64,000 nucleotides of DNA, from assembly GCA_016708905.1 (NCBI GenBank), contig JADJEV010000004.1, positions 1-64,000 on the forward strand. The letters run 5' to 3'. A program made the translations under genes and the position numbers. Each line of letters begins with the position of its first letter. Positions within the stretch are counted from its first letter, which is position 1. This stretch comes from Candidatus Methylophosphatis roskildensis (GTDB lineage Bacteria; Pseudomonadota; Gammaproteobacteria; Burkholderiales; Rhodocyclaceae). Shown one piece after another: positions 43,508 through 52,693 of this stretch. The notes under the pieces were generated by a model. The model saw only the letters and a list, made by a program, of their open reading frames with translations, ran no database searches and was not told the origin of the DNA.

Positions 43508-44317
43508 TCAAGTTGCTTCTGATCCGAGCTTCCTGGCGGCCATATTCTGTCGCACCTGCTCGAACAGGCAAACCGCCGCGGCGGCGGAAACATTGAGCGA
43601 TTCCGTCCGATCCGCCATCGGAATGCACACCTTGCGCGTCGCCAGTGCGGCCACCTCGGGCGACAGGCCGGCGCCCTCGTTGCCGAACAGCCAGGCCACC
43701 GGCTGGCGCAAATCGAGTTCATAGAGGCTCTCGGGCGCGTCGGGGGCGGTGGCGACGATGTCGCCAGCAAAGCCCGCCAGCAATCGGGCCGGCGCTGCGG
43801 GCTCATGGATCGCCAGCGCCAGGTGCGCGCCCATGCCCGCGCGCAGCGCCCGCGGCGACCAGGCCTGCGCGCAGCCCTCGCCCAGCAGGACGTCGCGAAT
43901 TCCCGCCGCGGCCGCGGTGCGCAGCAGGGTGCCGAGATTGCCGGGCTCCTGGATCGCGTCGAGCACGATGCAGGAGCCGCTGCCGAGTCGCGCTGCGGGC
44001 GGCGGCGGAATGTCGATCACGGCCATGATGCCGGCCGGCGTATCGACCGGACTCACCCGCGCGAACAGCCCGTCGCTCAGCTCGATGATCTCGGTTCCCT
44101 CGCCCGCTCGGCCCAGCAGGGCGGCGATCTCGGCCCGTCGCGAGCCGGATTCGCTGACCACCAGCAGCGGCGGCGGGCCAACGCCGATTAGCCAGGTGTC
44201 GACCAGATGCGCGCCGTCGAGCAGCGTCTGGCCGAGCTTGCGCCGCTCGCGCGACGAGGTGGCGAGCGCGTGCAGCAGCTTGACCGTCGGATTGTCCGCG
44301 GAGCTGATGCGCTTCAT
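43508..44317 (-). CDS. TrmH/SpoU family rRNA (2'-O) methyltransferase
   Basis: This 269-aa SPOUT methyltransferase has an N-terminal substrate-binding part (ISSADNPTVKLLHALATSSR). The knot domain follows with the three family motifs: LDAIQEPGNLGTLLRTAAAA near residue 120, AWLFGNEGAGLS near 210 and CIPMADRTESLNVSAAAAVC near 235. It probably methylates a ribose in 23S rRNA or tRNA; the site is not predictable. It starts five bases after the M61 peptidase gene ends. Confidence 0.88.
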   Translation of the reverse strand: MKRISSADNPTVKLLHALATSSRERRKLGQTLLDGAHLVDTWLIGVGPPPLLVVSESGSRRAEIAALLGRAGEGTEIIELSDGLFARVSPVDTPAGIMAVIDIPPPPAARLGSGSCIVLDAIQEPGNLGTLLRTAAAAGIRDVLLGEGCAQAWSPRALRAGMGAHLALAIHEPAAPARLLAGFAGDIVATAPDAPESLYELDLRQPVAWLFGNEGAGLSPEVAALATRKVCIPMADRTESLNVSAAAAVCLFEQVRQNMAARKLGSEAT

Positions 44318-44321
44318 GGCA

Positions 44322-46133
44322 TCACAGCCCGATCCACGCCTTGCGCAAGGCGAGTGCGCGCTTGGGCGCCTTCTTCGCGATCTCGAGCCGCACGCAATCT
44401 CGCGGCGGATCGGCGAGCCGCACGCGAAAGCGCATCAGTTCGTCGCGCCGGAAAGCGTGAATCTCCACCACATCACCACCACGGTAGCGGCCGAGCAGCT
44501 TGTCGAGGTTGTCGCGAGTCACCCGCAGGCCATCGATCGCCACCAGCACGTCGTGCGCGGACAAGCCGGCCGCCTGCGCCGGTCCGCCGTCGAACACCGC
44601 CGCCAGCTTGAGGTCGGCGCCTTCGGCGACGGTGCGCGCGCCAAGGTCGGGCAGCGCGCCGCCGGCCTCGCGCTGCAATTGCACGCCCAGCGCCTTGAGC
44701 AGCCCGGCCAGCGGCAGATCGCCGGTGCCATGCACCCAGGCCGCGAACAAGGGCTTTAGGCGCAGCCCCGAGATCTCTTCGGCCAGGCGCGGAATGTCGC
44801 CCTTCCCGACGCCGCGCCCGGTGACGCCGTGGCGCTTCCACAGTTCGCGCATCAGATCGTCGAGCGACACCCGGCCGGCGGTCCGGCCACGCAGAGTCAG
44901 ATCGAGCGCGAGCGCGATCAGCGCGCCCTTGGCGTAGTAGCTGACCAGCGCGTTGGGCGTGTTCTCGTCCTGCCGGTAGTACTTGATCCAGGCATCGAAC
45001 GAGGCTTCGGCCACGCTCTGCTTGAGCCGCCCGGCCCCCCGCTCGACCTTGGCGATAGTCTTGCCGATCAGATCGAGATAGGCTTGCGCGTCGATCACCC
45101 CGCTGCGCAACAGCGCGAGGTCGTCGTAGTACGAGGTGAAGCCTTCGAAGGCCCACAGAAGCGTGGTGTAGTTCTCGCGTTCGAGGTCGCCGGGCTGGAA
45201 CGCCGCGGGTCCAATGCGCTTGACATTCCAGGCATGGAAATACTCGTGCGAGCACAGCCCGAGAAAGCCGCGGTAGGCTTCCGTCATCGTGTCCATGGCG
45301 GGCGCCGGCAGATCGTTGCGCGAGCACAGCAGGGCGGTCGAGGCACGGTGCTCGAGTCCGCCGTAGCCCTCGCCGACGGCGGTCACCAGGAACAGGTAGC
45401 GGGCGAACGGCGGCTTGCCGCGCGCGCCGTGAAACAGGCGGATCTGCCACTCGCAGATACGCTTGAGATCGGCCGTCAGCCGCGCCGTGTCGCAGTTGTG
45501 CCGGCCGCTGATCGCGATGTCGTGGGCCACCCCGGCCGCCTTGAAGCCGGTCCGCGTGAAGCGGCCCATCTCGACCGGATGGTCGATCAGCTCGGCATAG
45601 TCGCCGGCCCGATAAACGCCGAAGCCCCAGGCACGCGCCGCGCCGCGAACGCCGCGCGCCGGCGCCAGCGCCGTCGCCACCTGCCAGCCGCGGGTGGCAG
45701 CGCCGGACGGCGCACGGATATCCACAAGGCATGACGCTCGCTCGCCTCCCACCACGCGCAGGAACACGCTGCTGCCGTTGAAAAACCCGTGGGTCTGATC
45801 GAGGTGCGCGCCGCGCACCGACAGATCCCAAGCATAGACCTCGTAGGTCAGCACCAGACGCCGGGTCTGCGGCGGCAGTGGCGCGCATTGCCAGGTGTGC
45901 TTGTCGAGCTTGGCGAGTGTGGCCGGCGCGCCATCGGCCTGGGCTGCGATGCGCACGACATGGCGCGCGAAATCGCGAATCATGTAGCTGCCGGGTATCC
46001 ATGCCGGCAGGGCGAAACGCTGCCCGGTGGGATCCGGACGATCGACCGTCAGCGTGACTTCGAACAGATGGGCCGCCGGATGGACGGGCTGAATCCGGTA
46101 GCGGACAGCCGTCGTTTCCTCACTGTCGTTCAT
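44322..46133 (-). CDS. M61 family metallopeptidase with PDZ domain
   Basis: This 603-aa protein is a glycyl-aminopeptidase-like enzyme of family M61. The N-terminal beta domain carries FALPAWIPGSYMIRDFARHV. The zinc motif HEYFHAWNVKRIGPAAF lies near residue 290 with the third ligand in WAFEGFTSYYDDL. A C-terminal PDZ domain spans about 495-570 (AAVFDGGPAQAAGLSAHDVL, VAIDGLRVTRDNLDKL). No signal peptide is seen, so a cytoplasmic place is likely. ATG 46133 was chosen over upstream starts that read into the gap. Confidence 0.88.
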   Translation of the reverse strand: MNDSEETTAVRYRIQPVHPAAHLFEVTLTVDRPDPTGQRFALPAWIPGSYMIRDFARHVVRIAAQADGAPATLAKLDKHTWQCAPLPPQTRRLVLTYEVYAWDLSVRGAHLDQTHGFFNGSSVFLRVVGGERASCLVDIRAPSGAATRGWQVATALAPARGVRGAARAWGFGVYRAGDYAELIDHPVEMGRFTRTGFKAAGVAHDIAISGRHNCDTARLTADLKRICEWQIRLFHGARGKPPFARYLFLVTAVGEGYGGLEHRASTALLCSRNDLPAPAMDTMTEAYRGFLGLCSHEYFHAWNVKRIGPAAFQPGDLERENYTTLLWAFEGFTSYYDDLALLRSGVIDAQAYLDLIGKTIAKVERGAGRLKQSVAEASFDAWIKYYRQDENTPNALVSYYAKGALIALALDLTLRGRTAGRVSLDDLMRELWKRHGVTGRGVGKGDIPRLAEEISGLRLKPLFAAWVHGTGDLPLAGLLKALGVQLQREAGGALPDLGARTVAEGADLKLAAVFDGGPAQAAGLSAHDVLVAIDGLRVTRDNLDKLLGRYRGGDVVEIHAFRRDELMRFRVRLADPPRDCVRLEIAKKAPKRALALRKAWIGL

Positions 46134-46176
46134 GTCGCCCTCAAGACTTCGACTGCGCGATCTTAGCAGGCGCAAC

Positions 46177-48051
46177 TCAGGACGACGCGAGCAGCGGCGG
46201 CAGGGGCACGTCGAGAGTCGCGCATAGCGCGCGCAGCAAAAGGCTTTCGCGCGGCGAAACGCTGCCGTCGAAGCTCACCGCCGCTACCGCCGCCCGCAGC
46301 AACAGCGGCTTGTCCATCGGCGTGAGAAACAGCAACTGCTCGAGCGCGCGGCGCAGTGCGATCGCGTCGTCCGCCTGCTCGCCGGCAAAGGCGATCGCCG
46401 GACATCGGGCGGCGAGTTGCGCCCTGCCCTCGGCGAACGCCAGCGGCGTATCGCGCGAGGACGCGCGGGCGACAGCAGAGAGCACCAGGCCGGCCGCCTG
46501 CGACAGGCGCGGCAGGGTCTGTGGCGAACGCATCCGGCATGCCGTGACGCGCTTACTGAGCCGGTATTCGACCAGGGTGTAGAGCAGCAGTTCGGGCAGC
46601 GAGAGTATGCGGTCGATCATCGCCAGCCGGCCCATGCGCTCGAGGAACTGCCGACAGGGCTCGGCAGGCAGTTCGCGCAGCGCAGGCAGGGTCAGCTCGA
46701 CCAGATCGAGCTGACGCGCCTCGCCCAGCGCCTCGATCGGGGCGATCAGCTCGACCAGGTTGCCGAAAGCCGGCGCGTCCAGTTCCTGCTCGAGCAGTAC
46801 CATCTGCCGCGCGCGCTGCCCCGGTTCGAGCAGCAGCAGACACACCGCCACCACGTTCTGGGCGCCGCCGTGGGCCTGCAGCGCCGCTACGATGAGCGGG
46901 TCGAGCGTGCTGCGAAACGCGTGTGCCAGATCGACCTGCTCGCGCGTCACCCGCGCGACCGAGGCCACCACGCCGGCCGGATCGAGCGCGGCGCGCGTGC
47001 GCAGCTTGCGGGCCGGCGCCGCGAATTCGCGCACCAGCGCTTCCTCTGGCAAGGGCGGCGGCGGCTCGGCCTCGATCACGGCCATGCGCCGGCCGTAGAT
47101 GCGGCGCACGCGCTCGGCCACCGACGGATGGGTGGCGAACAGGCCCGACACCATGCGCGACACCGCCGCACCGAAACACATGTAGGACAGCGACTCGCCG
47201 TGCGGATGGGCGATCAGGGTGCCCTGAGTCCAGCCGCCGATGCGTCGCAGCGCGCCGCCGATGCCTTCGGGATTGCGCGTGTATTGCACCGATGACGCAT
47301 CGGCCAGGAACTCGCGCTGGCGCGACACGGCGGCCTGGATCATCTCACCCAGGATGACCCCCAGATAGCCGACCGCACACAGGGCACCGCCGAGCAGAAG
47401 GGCCGGAATCAGGGCGCGGATGTCGTCGGCCCGGGCGCCGACGCGGATCACCAGCCGGCCGAGGACGAAGATGCCAAGCAGGCCCGATAGCCAGCCCAGC
47501 AGGCGGATGTTGAGCCGCATGTCGCCATGCAGGATGTGGCTGAATTCGTGCCCGATGACGCCCTGCAACTGCTCGCGCGTGAGCTGGGTCAGGGTGCCGC
47601 GATTGACCGCGATGATGGCCTCGTTCGGGCTGTAGCCGGCGGCGAAGGCATTGATGCCCTGCTCGCGATCGAGCACATACACGCGCGGCACGGTGAGCCC
47701 GGCGGCGATCGCCATTTCCTCGACGACATTGAGCAGCCGCCGTTCGAGCAGGTCGCGGGTGTCGGCGGCAACCGCGCGCGCGCCGACCATCTGCGCCACG
47801 GCCTCGCCGCCCTTGCCGAGCTGGATGATGCGAATCAGCGCCCCGCCACCGACGATCGCCAGCACCACCGCCACCGACCCGAAATGGAAGTTCGGCTTCA
47901 GGTCGGAGATCGGCGCCCCGCTCCAGAAATGCGCGGTGAGCGCGAACACCAGATCGACCGCCAGCACGATGACCAGCACCGCCGCGGCGAACCACAGCAC
48001 CAGCCAGCGCGAGCTGCGGCGCGCGCGATCCTGCTCGGCGAAGAAATCCAT
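46177..48051 (-). CDS. M48 family membrane metalloprotease (HtpX-like)
   Basis: This 624-aa protein has two N-terminal TM helices (WLVLWFAAAVLVIVLAVDLV and SVAVVLAIVGGGALIRIIQL) and the zinc motif GVIGHEFSHILHGDMRLN near residue 170. Two more TM segments and EFLADASSVQYTRNPEGI (third ligand) follow. The 300-residue C-terminal part is helical and not seen in short HtpX. It follows lemA on the same strand, the usual pair, suggesting membrane protein quality control. Confidence 0.88.
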   Translation of the reverse strand: MDFFAEQDRARRSSRWLVLWFAAAVLVIVLAVDLVFALTAHFWSGAPISDLKPNFHFGSVAVVLAIVGGGALIRIIQLGKGGEAVAQMVGARAVAADTRDLLERRLLNVVEEMAIAAGLTVPRVYVLDREQGINAFAAGYSPNEAIIAVNRGTLTQLTREQLQGVIGHEFSHILHGDMRLNIRLLGWLSGLLGIFVLGRLVIRVGARADDIRALIPALLLGGALCAVGYLGVILGEMIQAAVSRQREFLADASSVQYTRNPEGIGGALRRIGGWTQGTLIAHPHGESLSYMCFGAAVSRMVSGLFATHPSVAERVRRIYGRRMAVIEAEPPPPLPEEALVREFAAPARKLRTRAALDPAGVVASVARVTREQVDLAHAFRSTLDPLIVAALQAHGGAQNVVAVCLLLLEPGQRARQMVLLEQELDAPAFGNLVELIAPIEALGEARQLDLVELTLPALRELPAEPCRQFLERMGRLAMIDRILSLPELLLYTLVEYRLSKRVTACRMRSPQTLPRLSQAAGLVLSAVARASSRDTPLAFAEGRAQLAARCPAIAFAGEQADDAIALRRALEQLLFLTPMDKPLLLRAAVAAVSFDGSVSPRESLLLRALCATLDVPLPPLLASS

Positions 48052-48086
48052 CGGCTAAGACGATGCGGGTGACCCGGCGAAGCAGC

Positions 48087-48677
48087 TCAGAAGCTGACCT
48101 TCACCGCCTTGCGCTCGTCCTCGGATTCGGTGGCCTTCAGAAGTTCCGCGCGCAGAAAGCCGAAGCTGCTGGCGATCATGTTGCCGGGAAACTTTTCGAT
48201 CGCGGTGTTGTAGAAGGTGACGGCGTCGTTGAAAGCCTGGCGCGCGAAGGACACCTTGTTCTCGGTGCTGGTCAGTTCTTCCGAAAGTTGCATCATGGTC
48301 TGATTGGCCTTGAGATCCGGATAGGCTTCGGACAGCGCGAACAGCTTGCCCAGCCCGCCGGCGAGTGTGGACTCGGCCGCTGCCAGGTCGCGCATCGCGC
48401 CGGCATTGGCCGGGTCTGCCGCCGCCTTCTGCGAGGCGCTGAGCGCGCTGTTGCGCGCCGCGATCACCGCCTCCAGCGTCTCGCGCTCGTGCGCCATGTA
48501 GGCCTTGGCGGTTTCGACCAGGTTGGGGATCAGATCGTAGCGGCGCTTGAGCTGGACGTCGATCTGCGAGAAGGCGTTCTTGAAGCGATTGCGCAGGTCC
48601 ACCAGGTTGTTGTAGAGCGAGATCAGCCAGAAAACGATCGCGACGATGACTACCAGAAATCCCAGAAATTCGAGCAT
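48087..48677 (-). CDS. lemA: LemA family protein
   Basis: This 196-aa protein has one N-terminal TM helix (FLGFLVVIVAIVFWLISLYN) and a long helical domain with LVDLRNRFKNAFSQIDVQLK, RRYDLIPNLVETAKAYM and FYNTAIEKFPGNMIASSFGF. LemA proteins are found beside M48 proteases, as here, and may be partners or substrates; this is not proven. ATG 48677 has GGAGGAG in front. The gene diverges from dnaE2. Confidence 0.93.
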   Translation of the reverse strand: MLEFLGFLVVIVAIVFWLISLYNNLVDLRNRFKNAFSQIDVQLKRRYDLIPNLVETAKAYMAHERETLEAVIAARNSALSASQKAAADPANAGAMRDLAAAESTLAGGLGKLFALSEAYPDLKANQTMMQLSEELTSTENKVSFARQAFNDAVTFYNTAIEKFPGNMIASSFGFLRAELLKATESEDERKAVKVSF

Positions 48678-48831
48678 TAGCTCCTCCGTGCGACCGTTTA
48701 TTGGTTGTCTGCAGTGTGCCGTGCCCTCCGCGGCCGTCGCCACGGTACTGGATTTGCATCAGGCCGTAAACCGCGTTTCGGTTACAGCGAGGAGTTGCCT
48801 CTCGGGAGCAAACGGACGGCTTGCGGTTATA

Positions 48832-48847
48832 CTGTATGTAACAACAG
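48832..48847 (+). promoter_or_regulatory. LexA (SOS) box upstream of dnaE2
   Basis: CTGTATGTAACAACAG has the CTGT-N8-ACAG form of the proteobacterial LexA site. It ends 24 bases before the dnaE2 start codon at 48872, where repressor would block transcription. Confidence 0.75.
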
Positions 48848-48871
48848 CTATTGAACGCTGCCGGATGCGCC

Positions 48872-51800
48872 ATGCTCCCCGCTTATGCCGAACTGCACTG
48901 TCTGTCCAACTTCAGCTTCCTGCGTGGCGCGTCGCAGCCGGAGGAACTGGTTGCACGGGCGCAGCAGGCCGGCTATGCCGCGCTGGCGATCACCGATGAA
49001 TGCTCGCTGGCCGGCGTGGTGCGCGCCCATCTCGCGGCACGCGAGGCCGGGCTGGCGCTGATCATCGGTTGCGAGTTGCACCTGCTCGATGACGACGGCA
49101 ATCCCGGCCCGAAGTTCGTTCTGCTGGCCACCAATCGCAATGGCTACGGCAATCTTTCCGAGCTGATTACCCATGGCCGGCGCAATGCTGTCAAGGGCAG
49201 CTACCGGCTGACATGCGCCGATCTCGAGCACGGCGTGGACGACTGCCTCGCACTGCTGATGCCCCGCCGCCAGCGGATTTCCGCGGCGAAGCCGCGTACG
49301 ACACTCCCTTCCCCCTCCCAGGGGGAGGGAGCAGACCAACTGCTCGACGAGGCGCGCTGGCTCGCCGCGCGCTTTCCCGGCCGCGCCTGGCTGGCGCTGG
49401 AACTGCATCGCGCGGCCGACGACGACACCCACTGCGCGACCCTGCTCGCGATTGCCCGCGCGGCTGGACTGCCGGCGCTGGCCAGTGGCGATGTGCACAT
49501 GCATGTGCGGGCACGCCGCCGCCTGCAGGACGTGCTGACCGCCACCCGCCTGCGTTGCCCGCTCGAGCAGGCCGGGCATGCGCTGTTTCCCAACGGCGAG
49601 CGTCATCTGCGCTCGCGCGCGGTGCTGGCGAAACTGTATCCGCGCGAACTGCTCGACGAGACTCTCCGGGTGGCCGAGCGCTGCCGCTTTTCGCTCGACG
49701 AACTGCGCTACGAATACCCCGAAGAACTGGTGCCGGCAGGCCAGACGCTCGCCGGCTGGCTGCGCCGGCTGACTGCCGAAGGTTTCTGCCGGCGCTACGG
49801 CGTGGCGCTCGACCCGCAGGATGCCTGCACGGACATCGAGCGCCGGCGCACGCGGCCGGTGCACGGCCTGCGCCAGGCCGACGTGGCGCAGGCACGCGCG
49901 CTGGTCGAGCACGAACTCGCGCTGATCGCCGAACTCGGCTACGAGCCCTACTTCCTGACCGTCCATGACATCGTCGCCTGGGCGCAGGCGCGCGACATCC
50001 TGTGCCAGGGGCGCGGCTCGGCGGCCAATTCGGCGGTCTGCTATTGCCTGGGCATCACCGAGGTCGACCCTTCGCGCATGAGCATGCTGTTCGAGCGCTT
50101 CATCTCGAAGGAGCGCAACGAGCCGCCGGACATCGATGTTGATTTCGAGCACGAGCGGCGCGAGGAAGTGATCCAGTACATCTACGCCAAATACGGCCGC
50201 GAACGCGCGGCACTGGCCGCCGCGCTGATCACCTACCGGCCCAAGAGCGCGCTGCGCGACATCGGCCGCGCGCTGGGCTTCGATGTCGACCGCTTGAACC
50301 AGCTCACGCGCAATCTCGCCTGGTGGGATCGCGGCACCCACCTGCCCGAGCGGCTGCAGGAAGCCGGCTTCAACCCGGAGAGCCCGCGGGTGGCCCTGAT
50401 GCTCGAACTCACCCGCACGCTGATCGGCTTTCCGCGCCATCTGTCGCAGCACACCGGCGGCTTCGTCATCGCCCGCGGCAAACTCTCGCGCCTGGTACCG
50501 ATCGAGAATGCCGCGATGGCCGATCGCACGGTCATCGAATGGGACAAGGACGATCTGGATGCGCTGGGTCTGCTCAAGATCGACGTGCTCGCGCTGGGCA
50601 TGCTGACCGCCATCCGCAAGGCGCTCGACTGCATCAATACCCGGCGCGCCGTCCCTCCTTCACCCTCGCCTTTTGCGCCCTCCCTCTCACAGGGGGAGGG
50701 GGAAGGGAACATGCAGCGGCTCACGGTATCGGGCATCCCGCCGGAAGACCCGGCGACCTACGAGATGCTGTGCAGGGGCGATTCGGTCGGCGTGTTCCAG
50801 GTCGAATCACGTGCGCAGATGGCGATGCTGCCGCGCCTGCGACCGCGCCGCTACTACGATCTGGTGATCGAGGTGGCGATCGTGCGGCCGGGGCCGATCC
50901 AGGGCGGCATGGTGCATCCCTACCTGCGGCGGCGGCAGAAGCTGGAACCGGTGAGCTATCCCTCGAAGGCCGTCGAAGGCGTGCTCGAACGCACGCTCGG
51001 CGTACCGATCTTTCAGGAACAGGTGATGCAGCTGTCTATCGTCGCCGCCGGCTTCACGCCCGGCGAGGCCGACCAGTTGCGCCGCTCGATGGCGGCCTGG
51101 CGGCGCAAGGGCGGGCTCGAACACTTCGAACAGAAGCTGGTCGACGGCATGCGCGAGCGCGGCTATGGCGAGGATTTCGCGCGCCAGATCTTCCAGCAGA
51201 TTCTCGGCTTCGGCGAGTACGGTTTTCCCGAATCGCATGCGGCCAGTTTCGCACTGCTGGTCTATGTGTCGGCCTGGCTCAAATGCCATCACCCGGCGGC
51301 ATTTCTCTGCGGTCTGCTCAACGCCCAGCCGATGGGTTTCTACGCCCCGGCGCAACTGATCCAGGACGCGCAACGGCATGGGGTCGAGGTGCGCGCGGCG
51401 GACGTCACCGTGAGTGGATGGGATTGCGGGCTGGAGGATGCGGCGGGTGATGAACATGCGCCGCACCCCCACCCTAGCTCTCCCCCTGGAAGGGGGAGGG
51501 AACGCGCTTCGCTGCTTCCACCTGCCAGGGGGAAGGCCGGGATGGGGGTGCGGCCGTCATACGCCTCGGCCGCAGCTTCAAGCTCACCCGCCGCCCGCCT
51601 CGGCCTGCGCATGATTTCCGGCCTGGCGGAAAACGCGGCACGGCGCATCGTGACTGCCCGGACGGTGCAGCCCTTCCTGGGCGTCGAAGACCTTGCCCGG
51701 CGCGCCCGGCTCGATGCCCACGAGCTGAAACTGCTGGCCGATGCCGGCGCTCTCAGCGCGCTGGCGGGCCATCGCCGCCAGGCCTTGTGGCAGGCCGCAG

Positions 51801-52291
51801 GCGCCACCCCGCCGCCGCGCCTGCTGCGCGACAGCCGCATCGCGGAGACCGCGCTCGAACTCGCCGCACCCAGCGAAGGGCAGGATCTGGTGGCCGACTA
51901 TCGCAGCCTCGGCTTCACGCTCGGCCGCCATCCGCTGGCGCTGCTGCGCGAGCACCTTGCCGGCCTGCGCTTCGAAACCGCGCAGCAGATCAACGCAGCA
52001 CCCAACCGCAAGCTGGCGCGCGCCGCCGGGGTGGTCACCTGCCGCCAGCGCCCGGGCACGGCGAGCGGCGTGGTGTTCGTGACCATGGAAGACGAAACCG
52101 GCACGACCAATGTCATCGTGCATGCCGATCTGGTCGAGCGGCAGCGGCGTGAACTGCTGTCGAGCCGGTTGATGGGCGTGTACGGCCAAGTCCAGCGCGA
52201 CGGCATCGTGGTGCACCTGATCGCCAAGCGGCTGGTCGACGTGAGCCATCTGCTGGGCAGGCTGCTCACGCACAGCCGCGATTTCCACTGA
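48872..52291 (+). CDS. dnaE2: Error-prone DNA polymerase DnaE2
   Basis: This alpha-subunit-type polymerase (1139 aa) takes part in damage-induced mutagenesis. The PHP domain is at the start (YAELHCLSNFSFLRGASQPE), the polymerase core has GRGSAANSAVCYCLGITEVD and PDIDVDFEHERREEVIQYIY near residue 425, then GFGEYGFPESHAASFALLVY near 790 and a C-terminal OB-fold. Three in-frame stretches unlike the family interrupt it (about residues 142-155, 593-613 and 861-902), each made of palindromic repeat DNA. A LexA box precedes it. The usual partners imuA and imuB are not next to it. Confidence 0.93.
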   Translation: MLPAYAELHCLSNFSFLRGASQPEELVARAQQAGYAALAITDECSLAGVVRAHLAAREAGLALIIGCELHLLDDDGNPGPKFVLLATNRNGYGNLSELITHGRRNAVKGSYRLTCADLEHGVDDCLALLMPRRQRISAAKPRTTLPSPSQGEGADQLLDEARWLAARFPGRAWLALELHRAADDDTHCATLLAIARAAGLPALASGDVHMHVRARRRLQDVLTATRLRCPLEQAGHALFPNGERHLRSRAVLAKLYPRELLDETLRVAERCRFSLDELRYEYPEELVPAGQTLAGWLRRLTAEGFCRRYGVALDPQDACTDIERRRTRPVHGLRQADVAQARALVEHELALIAELGYEPYFLTVHDIVAWAQARDILCQGRGSAANSAVCYCLGITEVDPSRMSMLFERFISKERNEPPDIDVDFEHERREEVIQYIYAKYGRERAALAAALITYRPKSALRDIGRALGFDVDRLNQLTRNLAWWDRGTHLPERLQEAGFNPESPRVALMLELTRTLIGFPRHLSQHTGGFVIARGKLSRLVPIENAAMADRTVIEWDKDDLDALGLLKIDVLALGMLTAIRKALDCINTRRAVPPSPSPFAPSLSQGEGEGNMQRLTVSGIPPEDPATYEMLCRGDSVGVFQVESRAQMAMLPRLRPRRYYDLVIEVAIVRPGPIQGGMVHPYLRRRQKLEPVSYPSKAVEGVLERTLGVPIFQEQVMQLSIVAAGFTPGEADQLRRSMAAWRRKGGLEHFEQKLVDGMRERGYGEDFARQIFQQILGFGEYGFPESHAASFALLVYVSAWLKCHHPAAFLCGLLNAQPMGFYAPAQLIQDAQRHGVEVRAADVTVSGWDCGLEDAAGDEHAPHPHPSSPPGRGRERASLLPPARGKAGMGVRPSYASAAASSSPAARLGLRMISGLAENAARRIVTARTVQPFLGVEDLARRARLDAHELKLLADAGALSALAGHRRQALWQAAGATPPPRLLRDSRIAETALELAAPSEGQDLVADYRSLGFTLGRHPLALLREHLAGLRFETAQQINAAPNRKLARAAGVVTCRQRPGTASGVVFVTMEDETGTTNVIVHADLVERQRRELLSSRLMGVYGQVQRDGIVVHLIAKRLVDVSHLLGRLLTHSRDFH
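49305..49333. repeat. Palindromic repeat in dnaE2, insert 1
   Basis: CCCTCCCAGGGGGAGGG is the core of a CT-rich inverted repeat that encodes an in-frame SPSQGEGA-type insert between the PHP domain and the next segment. It lacks similarity to DnaE2 family sequence as I know it. Confidence 0.6.
50651..50710. repeat. Palindromic repeat in dnaE2, insert 2
   Basis: CCCTCCCTCTCAC followed by AGGGGGAGGGGGAAGGG forms an inverted repeat. It encodes VPPSPSPFAPSLSQGEGEGN in frame between CINTRRA and MQRLTVSG. The shared SQGEG peptide shows that inserts 1 and 2 come from the same repeat family. Confidence 0.65.
51453..51578. repeat. Palindromic repeat in dnaE2, insert 3 (composite)
   Basis: The outer arms GCCGCACCCCCA (51460-51471) and TGGGGGTGCGGC (near 51543-51554) are inverted, and an inner CTCCCCCTGGAAGGGGGAG lies at 51480-51498. 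The encoded stretch HPHPSSPPGRGRERASLLPP and the following GKAGMGVRP keep the reading frame between the finger/tau-like region and the C-terminal domain. Confidence 0.65.
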
Positions 52292-52375
52292 GCCGGACTC
52301 GCTACGATCGCGCAGTGCACGGTGACAAGCGCGCGGCACGTTTCTACAATGGCCGACACCAACAGGAGACAGAAC

Positions 52376-52672
52376 ATGAGCGATATCGTGGTGCGCCGCA
52401 CGCATGGGATGACGATGAAGAAGGCACGACGCGCCGCCGAAGACATCGCCGCGAAACTCGACGAGGAATTCGACCTCGACTACGGGTGGGACGGGAACAC
52501 CCTGGCCTTCCGCCGCACGGGTGTCACCGGCTTTCTCGCGGTACACAAGCGGGACGTGGAAATCTCGCTGCGACTGGGTTTTCTGATGCTGGCTTTCCGA
52601 GGACGCATCGAACAGGAGATCCACACCTACTTCGACGACCACTTCGGCAAAAGCGCAGGGCCGGAAATCTGA
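52376..52672 (+). CDS. Polyhydroxyalkanoic acid system family protein
   Basis: This 98-aa protein begins MSDIVVRRTHGMTMKKARRA and contains AEDIAAKLDEEFDLDYGWDG and GFLMLAFRGRIEQEIHTYFD, matching the PHA granule region family (PHA_gran_rgn). Members are found with PHA synthesis genes and are thought to act on granules or as regulators. AGGAGACAGAAC precedes the ATG. It lies tail to tail with the ACBP gene. Confidence 0.8.
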   Translation: MSDIVVRRTHGMTMKKARRAAEDIAAKLDEEFDLDYGWDGNTLAFRRTGVTGFLAVHKRDVEISLRLGFLMLAFRGRIEQEIHTYFDDHFGKSAGPEI

Positions 52673-52693
52673 GCGTCCCGCGCCCTCGCACAA

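Noticed and set aside
48848..50452. Long minus-strand frame of 534 aa opposite dnaE2
   Set aside because: It is antisense to conserved dnaE2 motifs. In GC-rich DNA with strong codon bias such shadows are common.
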